Counted from the first letter of the stretch, positions 1 to 9,814 are shown. The stretch is DNA of 64,000 nucleotides from Cuniculiplasma divulgatum (GCA_031200235.1 CP133595.1:558001-622000); one strand, 5' to 3'. A program made the numbers and translations. Notes: generated by a model not told the origin, from the letters alone.

Positions 1-1963
1 AGGAATGCTGCATCTGGCCTTTGTCAGGAGCCCTTATGCCAGGGCCCGCATAAAGAGCATTACCGGAGGCATTACATCAAGGGACATCGACATGAAGATG
101 GCTTCCGTGGGGGAAGGAGCAAGTGCCGGTTTCGAGTATCTTGAACACCCCGTACTGGCCAAAGAATACGTTGGCTATGTGGGCCAGCCTGTTGCCGCTG
201 TGTATTCAGAGAATGCGTACGAGGCAGAGGACCTTGTGGATACAGTTGATGTTGACTACGAGCCCCTCACTGCAATAGTGGATCCGGAGAAGGCATTGTC
301 CGCTGATCCCATGTATCCCGGACTGAAGTCCAACATACTCGCCGACAGGTACCTGGGAGAGGATTTCCAGGTGGATGCGCCAGTTGTCATTGAGGATCAC
401 TTCGTGAACCACCGCATAGCAACCGATCCCATTGAGCCCAGGGGCATTGTTGCAGCATACGATGGAAAGAGGCTCACAGTATGGATAAGCACACAGAGTG
501 TCCATACCATCAAGCAGGGATTCTGCGAGGTCATGAAACTCTCACCGGATGCGGTCAGAGTCATACAGACAGATACCGGAGGCGCATTTGGCCTGAAGGG
601 GGGCTTCTATCCGGAATACGTGGTAGCCGCATGGCTCGCCATGAAGGAGGGCAGACCTGTGAAATGGATAGAGACACGTTCCGAGCATCTCCTGGCCAGC
701 AGGCCGGGACGTGGCGTCGTGGGAAGGATGAAGCTTTACGCGAACCGCGAAGGCAGGATCCTGGGCATAAAGGGAGATGTAATAGTTGACAGCGGAGCAT
801 TTGCGGGAGGATCGGGAGAATTTTCATCAAGATTCATCGCCATGCAGATCACTGGCCCCTACGAGATAAACAATGCCCACATACATGCACTGTCCGTCCT
901 CACCAACAAGGTGCCGCAGGGACCATACAGGGGTGCAGGAAGACCCGAGGCCGCATTTTTCATGGAAAGAATGGTTGACAGGCTTGCCGATGAGCTCCAT
1001 ATGGATCCTGTTGATGTCAGGATGATCAACGCAACCCGGGAACCTTTTGTGAGTCCCACAGGACTTACCGTTGAGGCTTCAAAGCCTTTCCTTGAACAGG
1101 CTGTGAAGGCAATGGACTACAATGGGCACAGGAAGAAAGGCAACTTCGGTTTCGGATGGTTTGTCCTGGTGCCGGCAACCATGCCTGGAGAGACTGCCAG
1201 GATACTTGTTGAAAACCGCGGCATCAAGGTATGGCTGGGCGGAACCGCACATGGCCAGCGGCATGATCTCTTTGTGAAGTCGATCCTTGCCGACGAGCTT
1301 GGCGTCGATCCTGGAATAGTTGAATGGCAGAAGGGTGACACTGACCAGCTGAAGGAGGGTGTTGGCGCATGGGGAAGCAGATCCGCAATGATGGGGGGAT
1401 CCGCGCTGGTGGAGGCGGCGCACAAGCTTAAGGAACAGGTGGAGAAGAAGCACGGGAAATATTCCGTTTCGAAGCTTCTTGATGGGAAGTGGGATTCCTA
1501 TGAATATTTCCACTATGACAAGCCCTACACAAGCCTTGGAGCAAATTTGATAACTGTGAGCACTGACAGGTATGGCAGAGTCAGGGTCGACGAATGCATA
1601 TCATACTATGACCTTGGAAAGGTACTCAACATGGACAATGCCATAGGGCAGAATGCCGGGGGATGCGCAGAAGGCATAGGGCAGACCCTTTACGAGGGGC
1701 TCATGTTTGACCAGAACGGGCAGATGATCACATCATCAATCGCTGATGCCGGAGTTGTGAAAGCAACCATGGTCCCGCGCTACAGGCTCATCCTGCACAG
1801 CAGTGAATCCACACTGCCTTCAAAGGCAAAGGGCCTTGGTGAAGCTCCCACCATAGGCACACCCGTGGCTCTTTCTAGGGCAATAGAGGTTGCCACCGGC
1901 CTTCACATAACGGAAACGCCAATAAATCCGGAATACTTGATTTCTGCTGTGCGCGAACCATAG
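1..1963 (+). CDS. Aldehyde oxidase/xanthine dehydrogenase-type molybdopterin-binding large subunit (partial, 5' end outside window)
   Basis: Catalytic Mo-cofactor subunit of the xanthine oxidase family (CoxL/aldehyde oxidoreductase type), which oxidises aldehydes or related substrates together with FAD and 2Fe-2S subunits not present here. Visible family motifs are PIEPRG (about residue 142 counted from the ATG at 5), GGAFG (about 192) in the cofactor-binding region, YRGAGRPE (about 310) and GLGEAP near the C-terminus, which carries the catalytic glutamate. The frame is open to the left edge and the protein begins inside the conserved domain (HLAFVRSPYARA), so the first 30-50 residues are missing; the ATG at 5 is internal. 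Mid-region is shorter than in typical 750-800 residue members. Exact substrate cannot be read from sequence. Confidence 0.9.
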   Translation, partial: GMLHLAFVRSPYARARIKSITGGITSRDIDMKMASVGEGASAGFEYLEHPVLAKEYVGYVGQPVAAVYSENAYEAEDLVDTVDVDYEPLTAIVDPEKALSADPMYPGLKSNILADRYLGEDFQVDAPVVIEDHFVNHRIATDPIEPRGIVAAYDGKRLTVWISTQSVHTIKQGFCEVMKLSPDAVRVIQTDTGGAFGLKGGFYPEYVVAAWLAMKEGRPVKWIETRSEHLLASRPGRGVVGRMKLYANREGRILGIKGDVIVDSGAFAGGSGEFSSRFIAMQITGPYEINNAHIHALSVLTNKVPQGPYRGAGRPEAAFFMERMVDRLADELHMDPVDVRMINATREPFVSPTGLTVEASKPFLEQAVKAMDYNGHRKKGNFGFGWFVLVPATMPGETARILVENRGIKVWLGGTAHGQRHDLFVKSILADELGVDPGIVEWQKGDTDQLKEGVGAWGSRSAMMGGSALVEAAHKLKEQVEKKHGKYSVSKLLDGKWDSYEYFHYDKPYTSLGANLITVSTDRYGRVRVDECISYYDLGKVLNMDNAIGQNAGGCAEGIGQTLYEGLMFDQNGQMITSSIADAGVVKATMVPRYRLILHSSESTLPSKAKGLGEAPTIGTPVALSRAIEVATGLHITETPINPEYLISAVREP

Positions 1964-2122
1964 GTCGGATACCAACCTTTTTTTTGCATGCAATTTTCAC
2001 TTCAACAATAACTCCTGTGAGCGTTTTGTTCACATCGCCGTAATCAACGCAATCATCCTGCAATGGCGTTGTATGGCAGGATCTTTGACCAATGGCGATC
2101 ATGCTGCCGGTATCTGTCAAGG

Positions 2123-2130
2123 CTTATATT
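2123..2130 (+). promoter_or_regulatory. TATA-like box of the cupin gene
   Basis: An AT-rich box (cttatatt) lies 22 nt before the ATG at 2152. This spacing predicts a leaderless transcript, as is common in Thermoplasmatales. Confidence 0.45.
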
Positions 2131-2151
2131 CAGTAAGCTCATAACATATAC

Positions 2152-2514
2152 ATGCAAAAGACAGAAGAGGGATTCGTGAAGAATTTTTCCCAGGTTGAGG
2201 AGATACCAATGCCGGGAGGTGGAGCTATCCGCTGGCTCATAACCCACAGGGATGGCGCTCCGACTTTTTCAATGCGGCTCATCACGGTTGGAAAGGGAAA
2301 GAGCACCCCGTACCATTCCCATGACTACGAGCACGAGATTTTTGTTGTCTCAGGAAAATGCGACGTTACCCTTGGAAATGCCCAGAAGACAGCATCAGAG
2401 GGGGACTTCATATTCATCCCGCCAAACCTCAGGCATGGCATGACGGCAACAGAGGACATGAAGATAATCTGCATTGTCCCCATAAAGGCCGCAAAGGAGA
2501 TCCTTGGAGAATAA
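2152..2514 (+). CDS. Cupin-domain protein
   Basis: Single-domain cupin of 120 residues. The first cupin motif is clear (STPYHSHDYEHEIFVVSG, about residues 43-60: His, His, Glu metal ligands and conserved Gly) and the second motif follows as GDFIFIPPNLRHG (about 84-96), giving the usual small beta-barrel, probably metal binding. A TATA-like box places the transcript start at the ATG. It stands alone between the oxidoreductase and an epimerase-like gene. The substrate is unknown; small cupins like this may be dioxygenases, isomerases or sensors. Confidence 0.85.
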   Translation: MQKTEEGFVKNFSQVEEIPMPGGGAIRWLITHRDGAPTFSMRLITVGKGKSTPYHSHDYEHEIFVVSGKCDVTLGNAQKTASEGDFIFIPPNLRHGMTATEDMKIICIVPIKAAKEILGE

Positions 2515-2591
2515 CCACACCCCTATCCCTTTTGTGAAAATTTGAATATTTTCTTTATGATTATTTAAATCTAAATGAACAATTTACCACC

Positions 2592-3524
2592 ATGGAAGGA
2601 AAATCAAGCACAGTTTCAGTGTTCGGTGCAACCGGCCTCATAGGGAGCAGCGTCATCAGGGCGCTTATGGAGGATGGATACAGCATCAGGATCTTTGCCA
2701 GGAATGTGGAGAAGAGCCGAGATATGTTTCCTGAAATAAATGAACACATCAGGTGGGATTATACCAGGGATGACTGGAAGCAGAATCTTGAGGGATCTGC
2801 AGTTGTAATTAATTTTTCAGGCGCCCCCATCTTCCAGAAGTGGAAGGGGAATTACAGGAAGGAAATCTGGGATTCCAGGGTGGAAGCCACAAAGCAGATT
2901 GTGGACGCCATAAGCAAGTGCACAGAAAAACCTGCCGTACTCATCAACGGCTCAGCCTCAGGCATTTACGGCTACGACAGCTTTGATGACAGGGAAGTGG
3001 ATGAAAGTTCTCCGCCAGGCAGGGATTTCTGGGGTGACCTTGTAACTGCCTGGGAAAAGGAAGCCATGGCGGCAGCCAGTATGGGTGTCAGGGTCGTTCT
3101 CATAAGGACAAGTGTTGTGCTCACAATGAAGGGAGGTGCCCTGCCACAGCTTGTATCTGTTTTCAGGAAGGGCATAGGTGGTCCCATAAGTCCGGGGAAC
3201 CAGTGGTTTCCATGGATACATGAAGATGACGAGGTTGGGCTTGTCCTGTTTGCGCTTGAAAATGATAATGTTTCCGGTCCCCTGAACGCTTCCGATCCTC
3301 AGGTTCCCACAATGAATGAGTTTGCGGCTACCCTTGGGGAAGTCATGCACAAGGGGTCCAGGATAAGGATTCCCATAACTGTCATCAGGCTAATGATGGG
3401 AGAGGTGTCCAACGTGCTGGCCAAGGGAAAGAAAGTGGTTCCCCGAAGAGCCATGGAACTGGGATACAGGTTCAGGTACACGGACCTGAAAGCAGCCCTT
3501 GCTGACCTCATGGGCAGCACGTGA
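2592..3524 (+). CDS. NAD-dependent epimerase-like protein, TIGR01777/YfcH family
   Basis: Rossmann-fold extended SDR protein of 310 residues. GATGLIG at about 12-18 is the nucleotide-binding glycine motif. Family-specific features are SRVEAT (about 94-99), INGSASGIYG (about 117-126), WFPWIHEDDEV and the C-terminal segment around VVPRRAMELGYRF. The family (bacterial YfcH, fungal and plant homologues) has no firmly known substrate. The ATG at 2592 gives the expected N-terminus. It is convergent with the ornithine-cyclodeaminase-like gene, with 13 nt between them. Confidence 0.88.
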   Translation: MEGKSSTVSVFGATGLIGSSVIRALMEDGYSIRIFARNVEKSRDMFPEINEHIRWDYTRDDWKQNLEGSAVVINFSGAPIFQKWKGNYRKEIWDSRVEATKQIVDAISKCTEKPAVLINGSASGIYGYDSFDDREVDESSPPGRDFWGDLVTAWEKEAMAAASMGVRVVLIRTSVVLTMKGGALPQLVSVFRKGIGGPISPGNQWFPWIHEDDEVGLVLFALENDNVSGPLNASDPQVPTMNEFAATLGEVMHKGSRIRIPITVIRLMMGEVSNVLAKGKKVVPRRAMELGYRFRYTDLKAALADLMGST

Positions 3525-3537
3525 TAACGGTATCCAT

Positions 3538-4449
3538 TCAGTCAATGAGGGACATGTTCTTCAGCACAACATAGGCTGCAGCCACATCCTCCAGGCCTAT
3601 GCCCATGGATTTGAATACAGACCTCTTGAAATCCGCTTTCCCTGCGTTGATGAAGTCCTTCAGCTCCGTTATCTGCCTTTCAGGATGGTTCTCATGAAAA
3701 CCTATGATCTCACCGGATTCCTTCAGGGCCTGGTCGAGGTTTTCTGCAATTATCACCTCGGATCCTGTGAGAATGTCCTCAGCCGCCTCCCTCCTGTTTG
3801 GCAGATTTCCACCACAGAGGTTGACATGATATTCCTGCCCTAGGTCCTTCCTGGAGAAAATGGCCTCGTTGGAATCAGTTATTGAATTTACTATTCTTGC
3901 TTTCCTGGTTCCTTCGGCCACGCTCTTCGCCGGTGTCACCGCTATTCCATGGAGACGGGACATTCTTTCCGCGAAAGCCGATGCATTGCCAAAGTTCCTT
4001 GAGTATACGTAAACATTCTCCGGGTCATATAGAGCAAGCAGCGCCTCCAGCTGGGTTTCGGCCTGGAAACCGGACCCAACTATGCATATGTCGGGATTCC
4101 TGTCCTTCACGATCCTGGATGTGACCATGGCAGGGAGTGCTCCTGTCCGCACCTGTCCCAGGCGGTTGGCTTCAATGACCGCAACCAGATCCATGGAACG
4201 GGTGTCAAACACGGCCACGACAAACCTTGCTCCGTTCTTTGAAGCTATGTATGTCTTCAGGCCTGCCAGATGGTACTTCTCGATGACGCCAGGCATGGTG
4301 TTGTAGACAACTCCGCCAATGATCAGCCTGTCCCTGGGGCTGGTGGTGGCCCTTCCATTCCCGTATTCAGTGAATGCGGTCTCCATGGCATCTATGGTCT
4401 CCTTCATTCCAAGGTTCTTCCTGACGTCCTCTTCCGTTATGTAATACAT
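3538..4449 (-). CDS. Ornithine cyclodeaminase / mu-crystallin family dehydrogenase
   Basis: NAD(P)-dependent enzyme of about 303 residues from the start MYYITEEDV at 4449. The frame is open further upstream, but that extension is not conserved-looking and would overlap the divergent promoter. ICIVGSGFQAETQLEAL is the Rossmann motif, and the N-terminal TSPRDRL and LKTYIA segments fit the substrate pocket of the family. Members include ornithine cyclodeaminase, alanine dehydrogenase (archaeal Ala-DH) and imine reductases; the choice among these cannot be made here. Divergent from the small gene at 4506. Confidence 0.85.
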   Translation of the reverse strand: MYYITEEDVRKNLGMKETIDAMETAFTEYGNGRATTSPRDRLIIGGVVYNTMPGVIEKYHLAGLKTYIASKNGARFVVAVFDTRSMDLVAVIEANRLGQVRTGALPAMVTSRIVKDRNPDICIVGSGFQAETQLEALLALYDPENVYVYSRNFGNASAFAERMSRLHGIAVTPAKSVAEGTRKARIVNSITDSNEAIFSRKDLGQEYHVNLCGGNLPNRREAAEDILTGSEVIIAENLDQALKESGEIIGFHENHPERQITELKDFINAGKADFKRSVFKSMGIGLEDVAAAYVVLKNMSLID

Positions 4450-4505
4450 AATCTTGCATGCATTCTGGAGTAAAAAACCTATATAGCCAGATAAACTGAT
4501 GCCCC

Positions 4506-4793
4506 ATGGGCCCTTCAATAGATGCAAAGAAACTCAGGGACTACGTCAGCGGAAATAATTCATACTGGATAGAGGGGGATGGCGATAATTTTGAGCTCCA
4601 CTTTTCTCCTGAATTCCCGGAGGCAATGGGGCACCTTCCGGAAGGACAGTCCGTGGAGCATATAATGTATGGGCGGGAAAGGAACGGTGTGATCTACTTT
4701 TACAGGTTTACAACGCGAAGTGCCTTCGGAGAAACCACAACAGATCTTGAGGGCGAGGACGACCCCGTAATGGAATGGCTGAAGTATATCTGA
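4506..4793 (+). CDS. Small conserved-looking hypothetical protein
   Basis: Acidic 95-residue protein with no family I recognise. The ATG is preceded by a TATA-like stretch (cctatata, about 4480) at leaderless spacing, which supports expression. The sequence looks like one compact domain without membrane segments or cysteines. It is divergent from the cyclodeaminase-like gene and convergent with deoxyhypusine synthase. Confidence 0.65.
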   Translation: MGPSIDAKKLRDYVSGNNSYWIEGDGDNFELHFSPEFPEAMGHLPEGQSVEHIMYGRERNGVIYFYRFTTRSAFGETTTDLEGEDDPVMEWLKYI

Positions 4794-4841
4794 TTCCTGG
4801 AAGGATTTCCTCTGAATCCCGCAACGCAAACCCCATATAAA

Positions 4842-5774
4842 TTAAAGCAGAGGCCCTACCAGCAGGGGCAGGAGCGCTGTGATGTCCCCGTATACATTAA
4901 CAAATTCGGCATCCTCCCTCACTTTCTTCCAGGAGATTGCCTCCTCAAGTTTCGCCCCGGATAACGATCCGTCGTATTCCTGTGCTGTGGTTACATACAC
5001 TGCATAATCCAGGCCATCCCGGAACTGGTTCCACCATATTGTATGGTGCTTTGAGATTCCGCCCCCAAGCATAAGCGCCCCGGTCTTCTTTGCCTCGAAG
5101 ACTATATCGGAAAGTTCATGCTCATCCCGCAGTAGATTTATCCTGAAGTCATGATGCTGTTCATAGAACGACCACAGCTGTGACCCGAATGATCCATCCG
5201 TCATTCCTGGCACATACACCGGAACATTGTTCTTTGCGGCATTGTACAGTATGGAATCTGGATTATTCATTTTCAGGCCAAATTCTCTTATTATCTCAGC
5301 ACCTCCCCATTCCTTCCTGATGGAGTAAGCCTGCTCCAGGAAGGGTTGAACCTGAGCCTCGATTATCTCACCGTAGCTCTCATCCGGCACGAATACGTTT
5401 CCCAGCCTGTTTATACCAAGATTCCTCAATTCCCTGTCGCTGTAATCAAATGTGCCGCTGTAGTACTTCATGTAAGTGCGGGCTATGTCATGGTCAAGAG
5501 TCCCGTTTGTTGTAATGATAACGTCAATGAAGCCTTTCCTCACAAGATCGTTGATTATTCCCCTTGTACCCGTTGAAATTATGTCTGCGGGAAATGAAAG
5601 AAAGGTTGTATTCTGCTCACTGAACATCTTCCTGAGAATCGTCATGGCAGTATGCAGCTTTGCAGATGTGAATCCGCCTGATTCCCCAAACTGTTCCATT
5701 AATTCAGCCAGTGTTGTTTTCGCATTTATCCTGAGGTCCCTGACAGGAGAAGTCAGGAGTTCCTTCCTATCCAT
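4842..5774 (-). CDS. dys: Deoxyhypusine synthase
   Basis: Transfers the aminobutyl group of spermidine to one lysine of translation factor aIF5A, the first step of hypusine formation, in an NAD-dependent reaction. The diagnostic C-terminal block is intact: GGGISKHH (about 237-244) contains the active-site lysine (about 242), followed by WWNQFRDGLDYAVYVTTAQE and YDGSLSGA. STGTRG near residue 66 and TNGTLDHD near 89 belong to the NAD-binding core. 310 residues is normal for archaeal members. The gene is monocistronic here. Confidence 0.96.
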   Translation of the reverse strand: MDRKELLTSPVRDLRINAKTTLAELMEQFGESGGFTSAKLHTAMTILRKMFSEQNTTFLSFPADIISTGTRGIINDLVRKGFIDVIITTNGTLDHDIARTYMKYYSGTFDYSDRELRNLGINRLGNVFVPDESYGEIIEAQVQPFLEQAYSIRKEWGGAEIIREFGLKMNNPDSILYNAAKNNVPVYVPGMTDGSFGSQLWSFYEQHHDFRINLLRDEHELSDIVFEAKKTGALMLGGGISKHHTIWWNQFRDGLDYAVYVTTAQEYDGSLSGAKLEEAISWKKVREDAEFVNVYGDITALLPLLVGPLL

Positions 5775-5948
5775 AGGATGGTATCATGACCACGCTAAAA
5801 TTATTACCGAAATGATTGCCCTGAGGCAAAAAGCCTACGAATTGTCAGGGAGTCCCTTTTTTGGAAACCCCGACTAACACTGGTTTGACCCATATGATGA
5901 CTGTCCGCCACTGCTTCTGAACTAAACATTTATATCATTGAACTCCGT

Positions 5949-7181
5949 GTGGGTCGTGTGAACACGGAACAGACTGTCATAAAAGAGGCCAATACAGTCG
6001 GAGGACTGCTCAAGGTGGTCATTCCAATTGCCCTTGGAATGTTTCTGGTTGGGTTTGATGCGAACCTTTTCTTCTTTGGTGGTACATTCATCCTGAAGAC
6101 CATAAAGGTTAACCAGTTCCTCCTTGGGATAGCCGGTTCAGGTTTTGCTGCGGGAATAGCCATATTCAGCGTTATAGGTGGATACATATTCGATAAAATC
6201 ACCACCAGAAACGGCATAATAATCTCACTGACCATCATCTCACTCTTCTCAGCCCTGACTGGATTTGTCTCAAACCAGTATGAGCTTGTTATTTACCGAT
6301 TCCTGGTTGGATTCGGCACGGGAATGATCCAGCCTGAAATTATAGCGTTCCTTGGGGATATAAGACCGGAGAGGAGGCAGACCATCATAGCCTCTGAGGG
6401 AATAGCTTTTGGTCTCGGGCTATTCGTTGCCCCTTACATATATGCTGCATATTCAACAGCTACCACATTCGACATTCCATTTATTATAGCTGGAATCAGC
6501 GGAGCTGCGCTCATAGGCGTGGTCATTGCACTTGTTCCATCAAAATACAAGCTATATCAGAGACCGAAGAAGGGGATCCTGGAGGTCCTCAATCCGTCGC
6601 TCATCGTTATATCTCTTTCATTCTTCTTTTTCGGAGTGGCCTTCTTTGCCTTCCAGAGCTACTTCACAGCATATCTTACGGCATATGGGTTCAGCGAGGG
6701 AAATGCGTCGTTTGTCTTCTCCTTTTTCGGACTTGCTCTTCTAATTGCTACCCTGCCAGCAGGCGTACTGGGTGATGCCTTCAACAGGAAGATGGTTATT
6801 CTGGCGGCCAGCGTTGTAATGGCATTGGCTTCCATAGTACTGTTCATTCACTCGCCAGTTTTCGCGGTTGCCGCACTGGGAACAATACTTTTCGGTGCAG
6901 GATATGGCATGTATGGCAATGTCAACGCGTTTGCCCAGGATTCTGTTGAAGATGCATGGAGAGGATCCGCAGTGGGATTTATGTTCCTGATTTTCAACCT
7001 GGGCACCATCATAGGATCGCCACTGATGGGAATTGCTGTGAACGCTGTAGGGTATCATCTGGCAGGGATTTACGTTATACTGGTCCCTCTTTTTGTAAGC
7101 CTCGTTCTTGTGGGCATCACGCCAAACGTGAAACACGCTGTCGCCAGCCAGGAGGCCGAGGTGCTTGGAGAGGGTGAATAA
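5949..7181 (+). CDS. MFS transporter
   Basis: Major facilitator permease of about 410 residues with around 12 hydrophobic helices and the loop 2-3 region after helix 2 (GGYIFDKITTRNG). No substrate-specific motif is recognised. The frame starts with GTG; a TATA-like box (catttatatcatt at about 5927) fits a leaderless start at the second GTG, 5958, better than at 5949. It lies 29 nt before an M20 amidohydrolase with the same orientation. A transporter next to an amidohydrolase suggests uptake of an N-acylated amino acid or peptide that the hydrolase then cleaves (inference). Confidence 0.88.
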   Translation: MGRVNTEQTVIKEANTVGGLLKVVIPIALGMFLVGFDANLFFFGGTFILKTIKVNQFLLGIAGSGFAAGIAIFSVIGGYIFDKITTRNGIIISLTIISLFSALTGFVSNQYELVIYRFLVGFGTGMIQPEIIAFLGDIRPERRQTIIASEGIAFGLGLFVAPYIYAAYSTATTFDIPFIIAGISGAALIGVVIALVPSKYKLYQRPKKGILEVLNPSLIVISLSFFFFGVAFFAFQSYFTAYLTAYGFSEGNASFVFSFFGLALLIATLPAGVLGDAFNRKMVILAASVVMALASIVLFIHSPVFAVAALGTILFGAGYGMYGNVNAFAQDSVEDAWRGSAVGFMFLIFNLGTIIGSPLMGIAVNAVGYHLAGIYVILVPLFVSLVLVGITPNVKHAVASQEAEVLGEGE

Positions 7182-7210
7182 TCCTGGCTAAGGTCATTGA
7201 AGAGAGTGAG

Positions 7211-8359
7211 TTGAATGATTACGTGATCTCACTCCGCAGAGAATTTCATCAAATTGCTGAACTCAGCTTCAAGGAATTCCAGACTTCAAAAATGATAGCA
7301 AAAAAGCTGGATGAGATTGGACTGAGACCCATACCCATTGCAGGGACTGGAATATACTGTGATATTAGCGGCAAAACTCAGGGCAGGACCGTGGCCTTAA
7401 GGGCTGACATAGACGCACTCCCCCTTGATGAAATGTCAGGAGACCAGTTTTCCTCGAAAAATAAGGGAGTGATGCACGCGTGCGGGCATGACGCTCACAT
7501 AGCTATGTTGCTGGGTGTTGCCAGGAAACTTGCAGCAGATCCCTCATTTCCCGGACGTGTGAGGCTCATGTTTCAGCCTGCAGAAGAGTCACCACCTGGT
7601 GGGGCAATAGAGATGATAAGGGAGGGAATCATGAAAGGTGTTGACTTTGTACTGGGCCAGCATGTTATCTCAACCCTCCCGGCCGGAACCATAGGCATTA
7701 ACTTCGACTACGGCGCTGCCATCTCAGACGAGTTTTTCATCACCATAACCGGACCGGGTGGACATGGCTCGAGACCCCATGAGACATCGGATGTGATATA
7801 TGTTACCTCACTGTTCATAGTTTCAGCACAGGCGCTCATTTCCAGGATGACTGATCAGACACAGCCTGCAGTACTCACATTTGGCACCATAAAAGCCGGT
7901 GACAGATTCAACATAATAGCATCAAAGTCAGAAATCAGCGGTACTGTGAGAACATACAGCAAAGAGATACGTGATAAGATAAGGGACGGGCTCCGTGACA
8001 TGCTGGAATCACTCTGCAATTTACATGGAGCACAGTTTAGCTTCAATTATGAGGAGGGATATCCTGCATTACTGAATGATCGGAGAGTTGCGGAGGTTGT
8101 GAACCAGGTTGCGGTCAAACTCGTCGGGAAGGATCATGTTGTATACCCGCCACCAACAATGGGAGGAGAGGATTTTTCCAGATTCCTTGAAGTTGCACCT
8201 GGCGCTTTTTTCAGACTTGGTGTTGGGAACCCGGAAAAGGGAATCACCGCATCACAACACAGTCCCAGATACAGGATGGATGAAACAGCCCTGATGCTTG
8301 GTGTTAATGTCATGACGGAAAGTGCCCTGAGACTTCTCCTTAAGGGTATTCCTGATTAA
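7211..8359 (+). CDS. M20-family amidohydrolase (N-acyl-amino-acid / carboxypeptidase type)
   Basis: Dinuclear metal hydrolase of 382 residues related to hippurate hydrolase, N-acetyl-diaminopimelate deacetylase and CpsA-type carboxypeptidases. MHACGHDAH (about 88-96) supplies the Cys and His metal ligands, FQPAEE (about 121-126) the catalytic glutamate pair, GQH a further ligand, and TMGGEDFS the late glutamate. The frame uses a TTG start at 7211; no ATG is available upstream after the MFS stop. Probably cotranscribed with the transporter just upstream. Confidence 0.87.
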   Translation: MNDYVISLRREFHQIAELSFKEFQTSKMIAKKLDEIGLRPIPIAGTGIYCDISGKTQGRTVALRADIDALPLDEMSGDQFSSKNKGVMHACGHDAHIAMLLGVARKLAADPSFPGRVRLMFQPAEESPPGGAIEMIREGIMKGVDFVLGQHVISTLPAGTIGINFDYGAAISDEFFITITGPGGHGSRPHETSDVIYVTSLFIVSAQALISRMTDQTQPAVLTFGTIKAGDRFNIIASKSEISGTVRTYSKEIRDKIRDGLRDMLESLCNLHGAQFSFNYEEGYPALLNDRRVAEVVNQVAVKLVGKDHVVYPPPTMGGEDFSRFLEVAPGAFFRLGVGNPEKGITASQHSPRYRMDETALMLGVNVMTESALRLLLKGIPD

Positions 8360-8691
8360 CTTCAACTTCCATCGGGCTCCTTAAAGTATCCACCAGCTGT
8401 CATCCGGGAATTGTATGCATATGAGTGACGAAACCACAGGGGGATTTCTGTATTGAATGAAATTAATTAATACAGATTTCCTCTTTTATTATATTCTGTC
8501 AATATCCATGTTCCCTGTACTCTGTTTAAAAGCACTGTTAATGTTTCCTGCCATAATCTTCTGTCACAGCGGAATGAGCGATGTTTTTTGGAATGCAGGG
8601 GTTAATTGCATATGCTAAACTCAGCGACAATCTGTGGAAATTTTACTGTTAACACATACAGTGAAAATGTATATCTCTGCCGGCAATTCCC
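8360..8691. other. Gene-free interval
   Basis: 332 bp between the M20 hydrolase and the isochorismatase-like gene. I see no convincing coding frame. It contains an inverted repeat around 8445-8482 (tctgtatt ... aatacaga) that could end transcription, and an AT-rich TATA-like stretch about 8665-8673 before the next gene. Confidence 0.5.
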
Positions 8692-9267
8692 ATGCGTATG
8701 GAATATTCTATACAGGGAAATTCGGCTCTCATTATGATTGATGTGCAGCTGGTCTGGAACGATCCCTCATGGGGCAGGAGAAACAATCCGGACGCAGAGA
8801 AGGTGATGTCTGATGCCCTTGAACTCTGGAGGGAGAACAACCTGCCAGTTATTCACGTCAGGCATGATTCAAGAAACCCAGATTCCCTTCTTAAGGCGGG
8901 AAAACCTGGATATGAGTTCAAGCCAGAGGCTATGCCGGTTGATGGGGAACCAGTCATAGTTAAGCATGTGAACAGCGGATTCATAGGCACGGATCTGGAA
9001 CAGCGCATAAGGGCGCAGGGAATTCACGATCTTTTCTTTGCCGGCATAACCACTGACCATTGCGTGAGCACCACTGTGAGGATGGCAGCCAACCTTGGAT
9101 TCAATGTGTTTGTGATTGAGGATGCCTGCGTTACATTTGACCGGAAGGACCTGAAGGGCAGGACCATCAGGGCAGAGGATGTCCACAGTGTAAGCCTTGC
9201 ATCGCTGAATGGGGAGTTCGCCACCGTACTGAGCTTCAATGATCTCTCGGCAGTGGCAAGAAGCTGA
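8692..9267 (+). CDS. Isochorismatase-family cysteine hydrolase
   Basis: Alpha/beta hydrolase of the nicotinamidase/isochorismatase superfamily, 191 residues. The catalytic triad can be read directly: Asp17 in MIDVQ, Lys91 in VIVKHVNSGF and Cys124 in TTDHCVSTT, with the cis-peptide motif just before the cysteine. A second ATG follows two codons later (8698) and could be the true start. Substrate could be an amide such as nicotinamide or a small N-carbamoyl compound; the sequence does not decide. Convergent with the first hemerythrin gene. Confidence 0.88.
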   Translation: MRMEYSIQGNSALIMIDVQLVWNDPSWGRRNNPDAEKVMSDALELWRENNLPVIHVRHDSRNPDSLLKAGKPGYEFKPEAMPVDGEPVIVKHVNSGFIGTDLEQRIRAQGIHDLFFAGITTDHCVSTTVRMAANLGFNVFVIEDACVTFDRKDLKGRTIRAEDVHSVSLASLNGEFATVLSFNDLSAVARS

Positions 9268-9286
9268 TTCATCAAACTGTGCCGGT

Positions 9287-9814
9287 TCATTTCGTCCTGC
9301 CATGGGCAGAAATGTAAGACTGGTGGTATTCCTCATTCTTCCTTTCGAGGTCGGACTGTATCTTCTCCCTCTGCTGCTCAGGTATATACAGATCTGCCAT
9401 GCCGAAAAGCCCGTTTTCCTCCTTGAAAATATGCTGAAGGAGGGTCTTTGCAATCAGGCCTGATTTGTTCAGTACCTCCTCAGATGTAGCTGCCGTATCT
9501 TCTGCCTCGAATGATATTGATCTGTAAAGTGTGTTGTAAAGCGACTTTATTGAGACATGCTCACCCCTTATTATGCGGATGGGCTCCTCGAACTCCAGGT
9601 ACTGCCTCAGGAGAGGGCTCAGGACGGGGATGAGTATCTCCTCTTCCAGCCTGAAATGAACAGAGATTGCATAATCAACATGCCCAACAAAATCCTCCAG
9701 TTTGACTTCATTCGCAATGAAGCCTTCAGAAATACCAACAGTGATCTTATGCTGATTCCTCAGCATCTGGGTTGCATCTGATCCCTTGAATTTGAGATTG
9801 TCCATCAGAGACAT
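9287..9814 (-). CDS. Hemerythrin-like HHE domain protein
   Basis: 175-residue four-helix bundle of the hemerythrin/HHE family that binds a non-haem diiron centre. Ligand-pattern residues are visible: His22 (NQHK), His53 with Glu57/58 (VHFRLEEE), His86 (GEHVSIK) and His128 with Glu132 (HIFKEEN). Members sense or detoxify O2, NO or peroxide, or repair iron-sulfur clusters. A second, divergent-sequence family member lies 413 bp away at 10227, with a small winged-helix gene between them. Confidence 0.87.
   Translation of the reverse strand: MSLMDNLKFKGSDATQMLRNQHKITVGISEGFIANEVKLEDFVGHVDYAISVHFRLEEEILIPVLSPLLRQYLEFEEPIRIIRGEHVSIKSLYNTLYRSISFEAEDTAATSEEVLNKSGLIAKTLLQHIFKEENGLFGMADLYIPEQQREKIQSDLERKNEEYHQSYISAHGRTK

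Noticed and set aside
1079-1513. 144-codon minus-strand frame inside the aldehyde oxidoreductase gene
   Set aside because: Shadow of a strongly recognised enzyme gene; no start signals and no domain-like pattern.
5476-5877. 133-codon frame on the plus strand over deoxyhypusine synthase
   Set aside because: Lies antisense in the dys gene, whose reading frame has all family motifs; composition follows the complementary codons.
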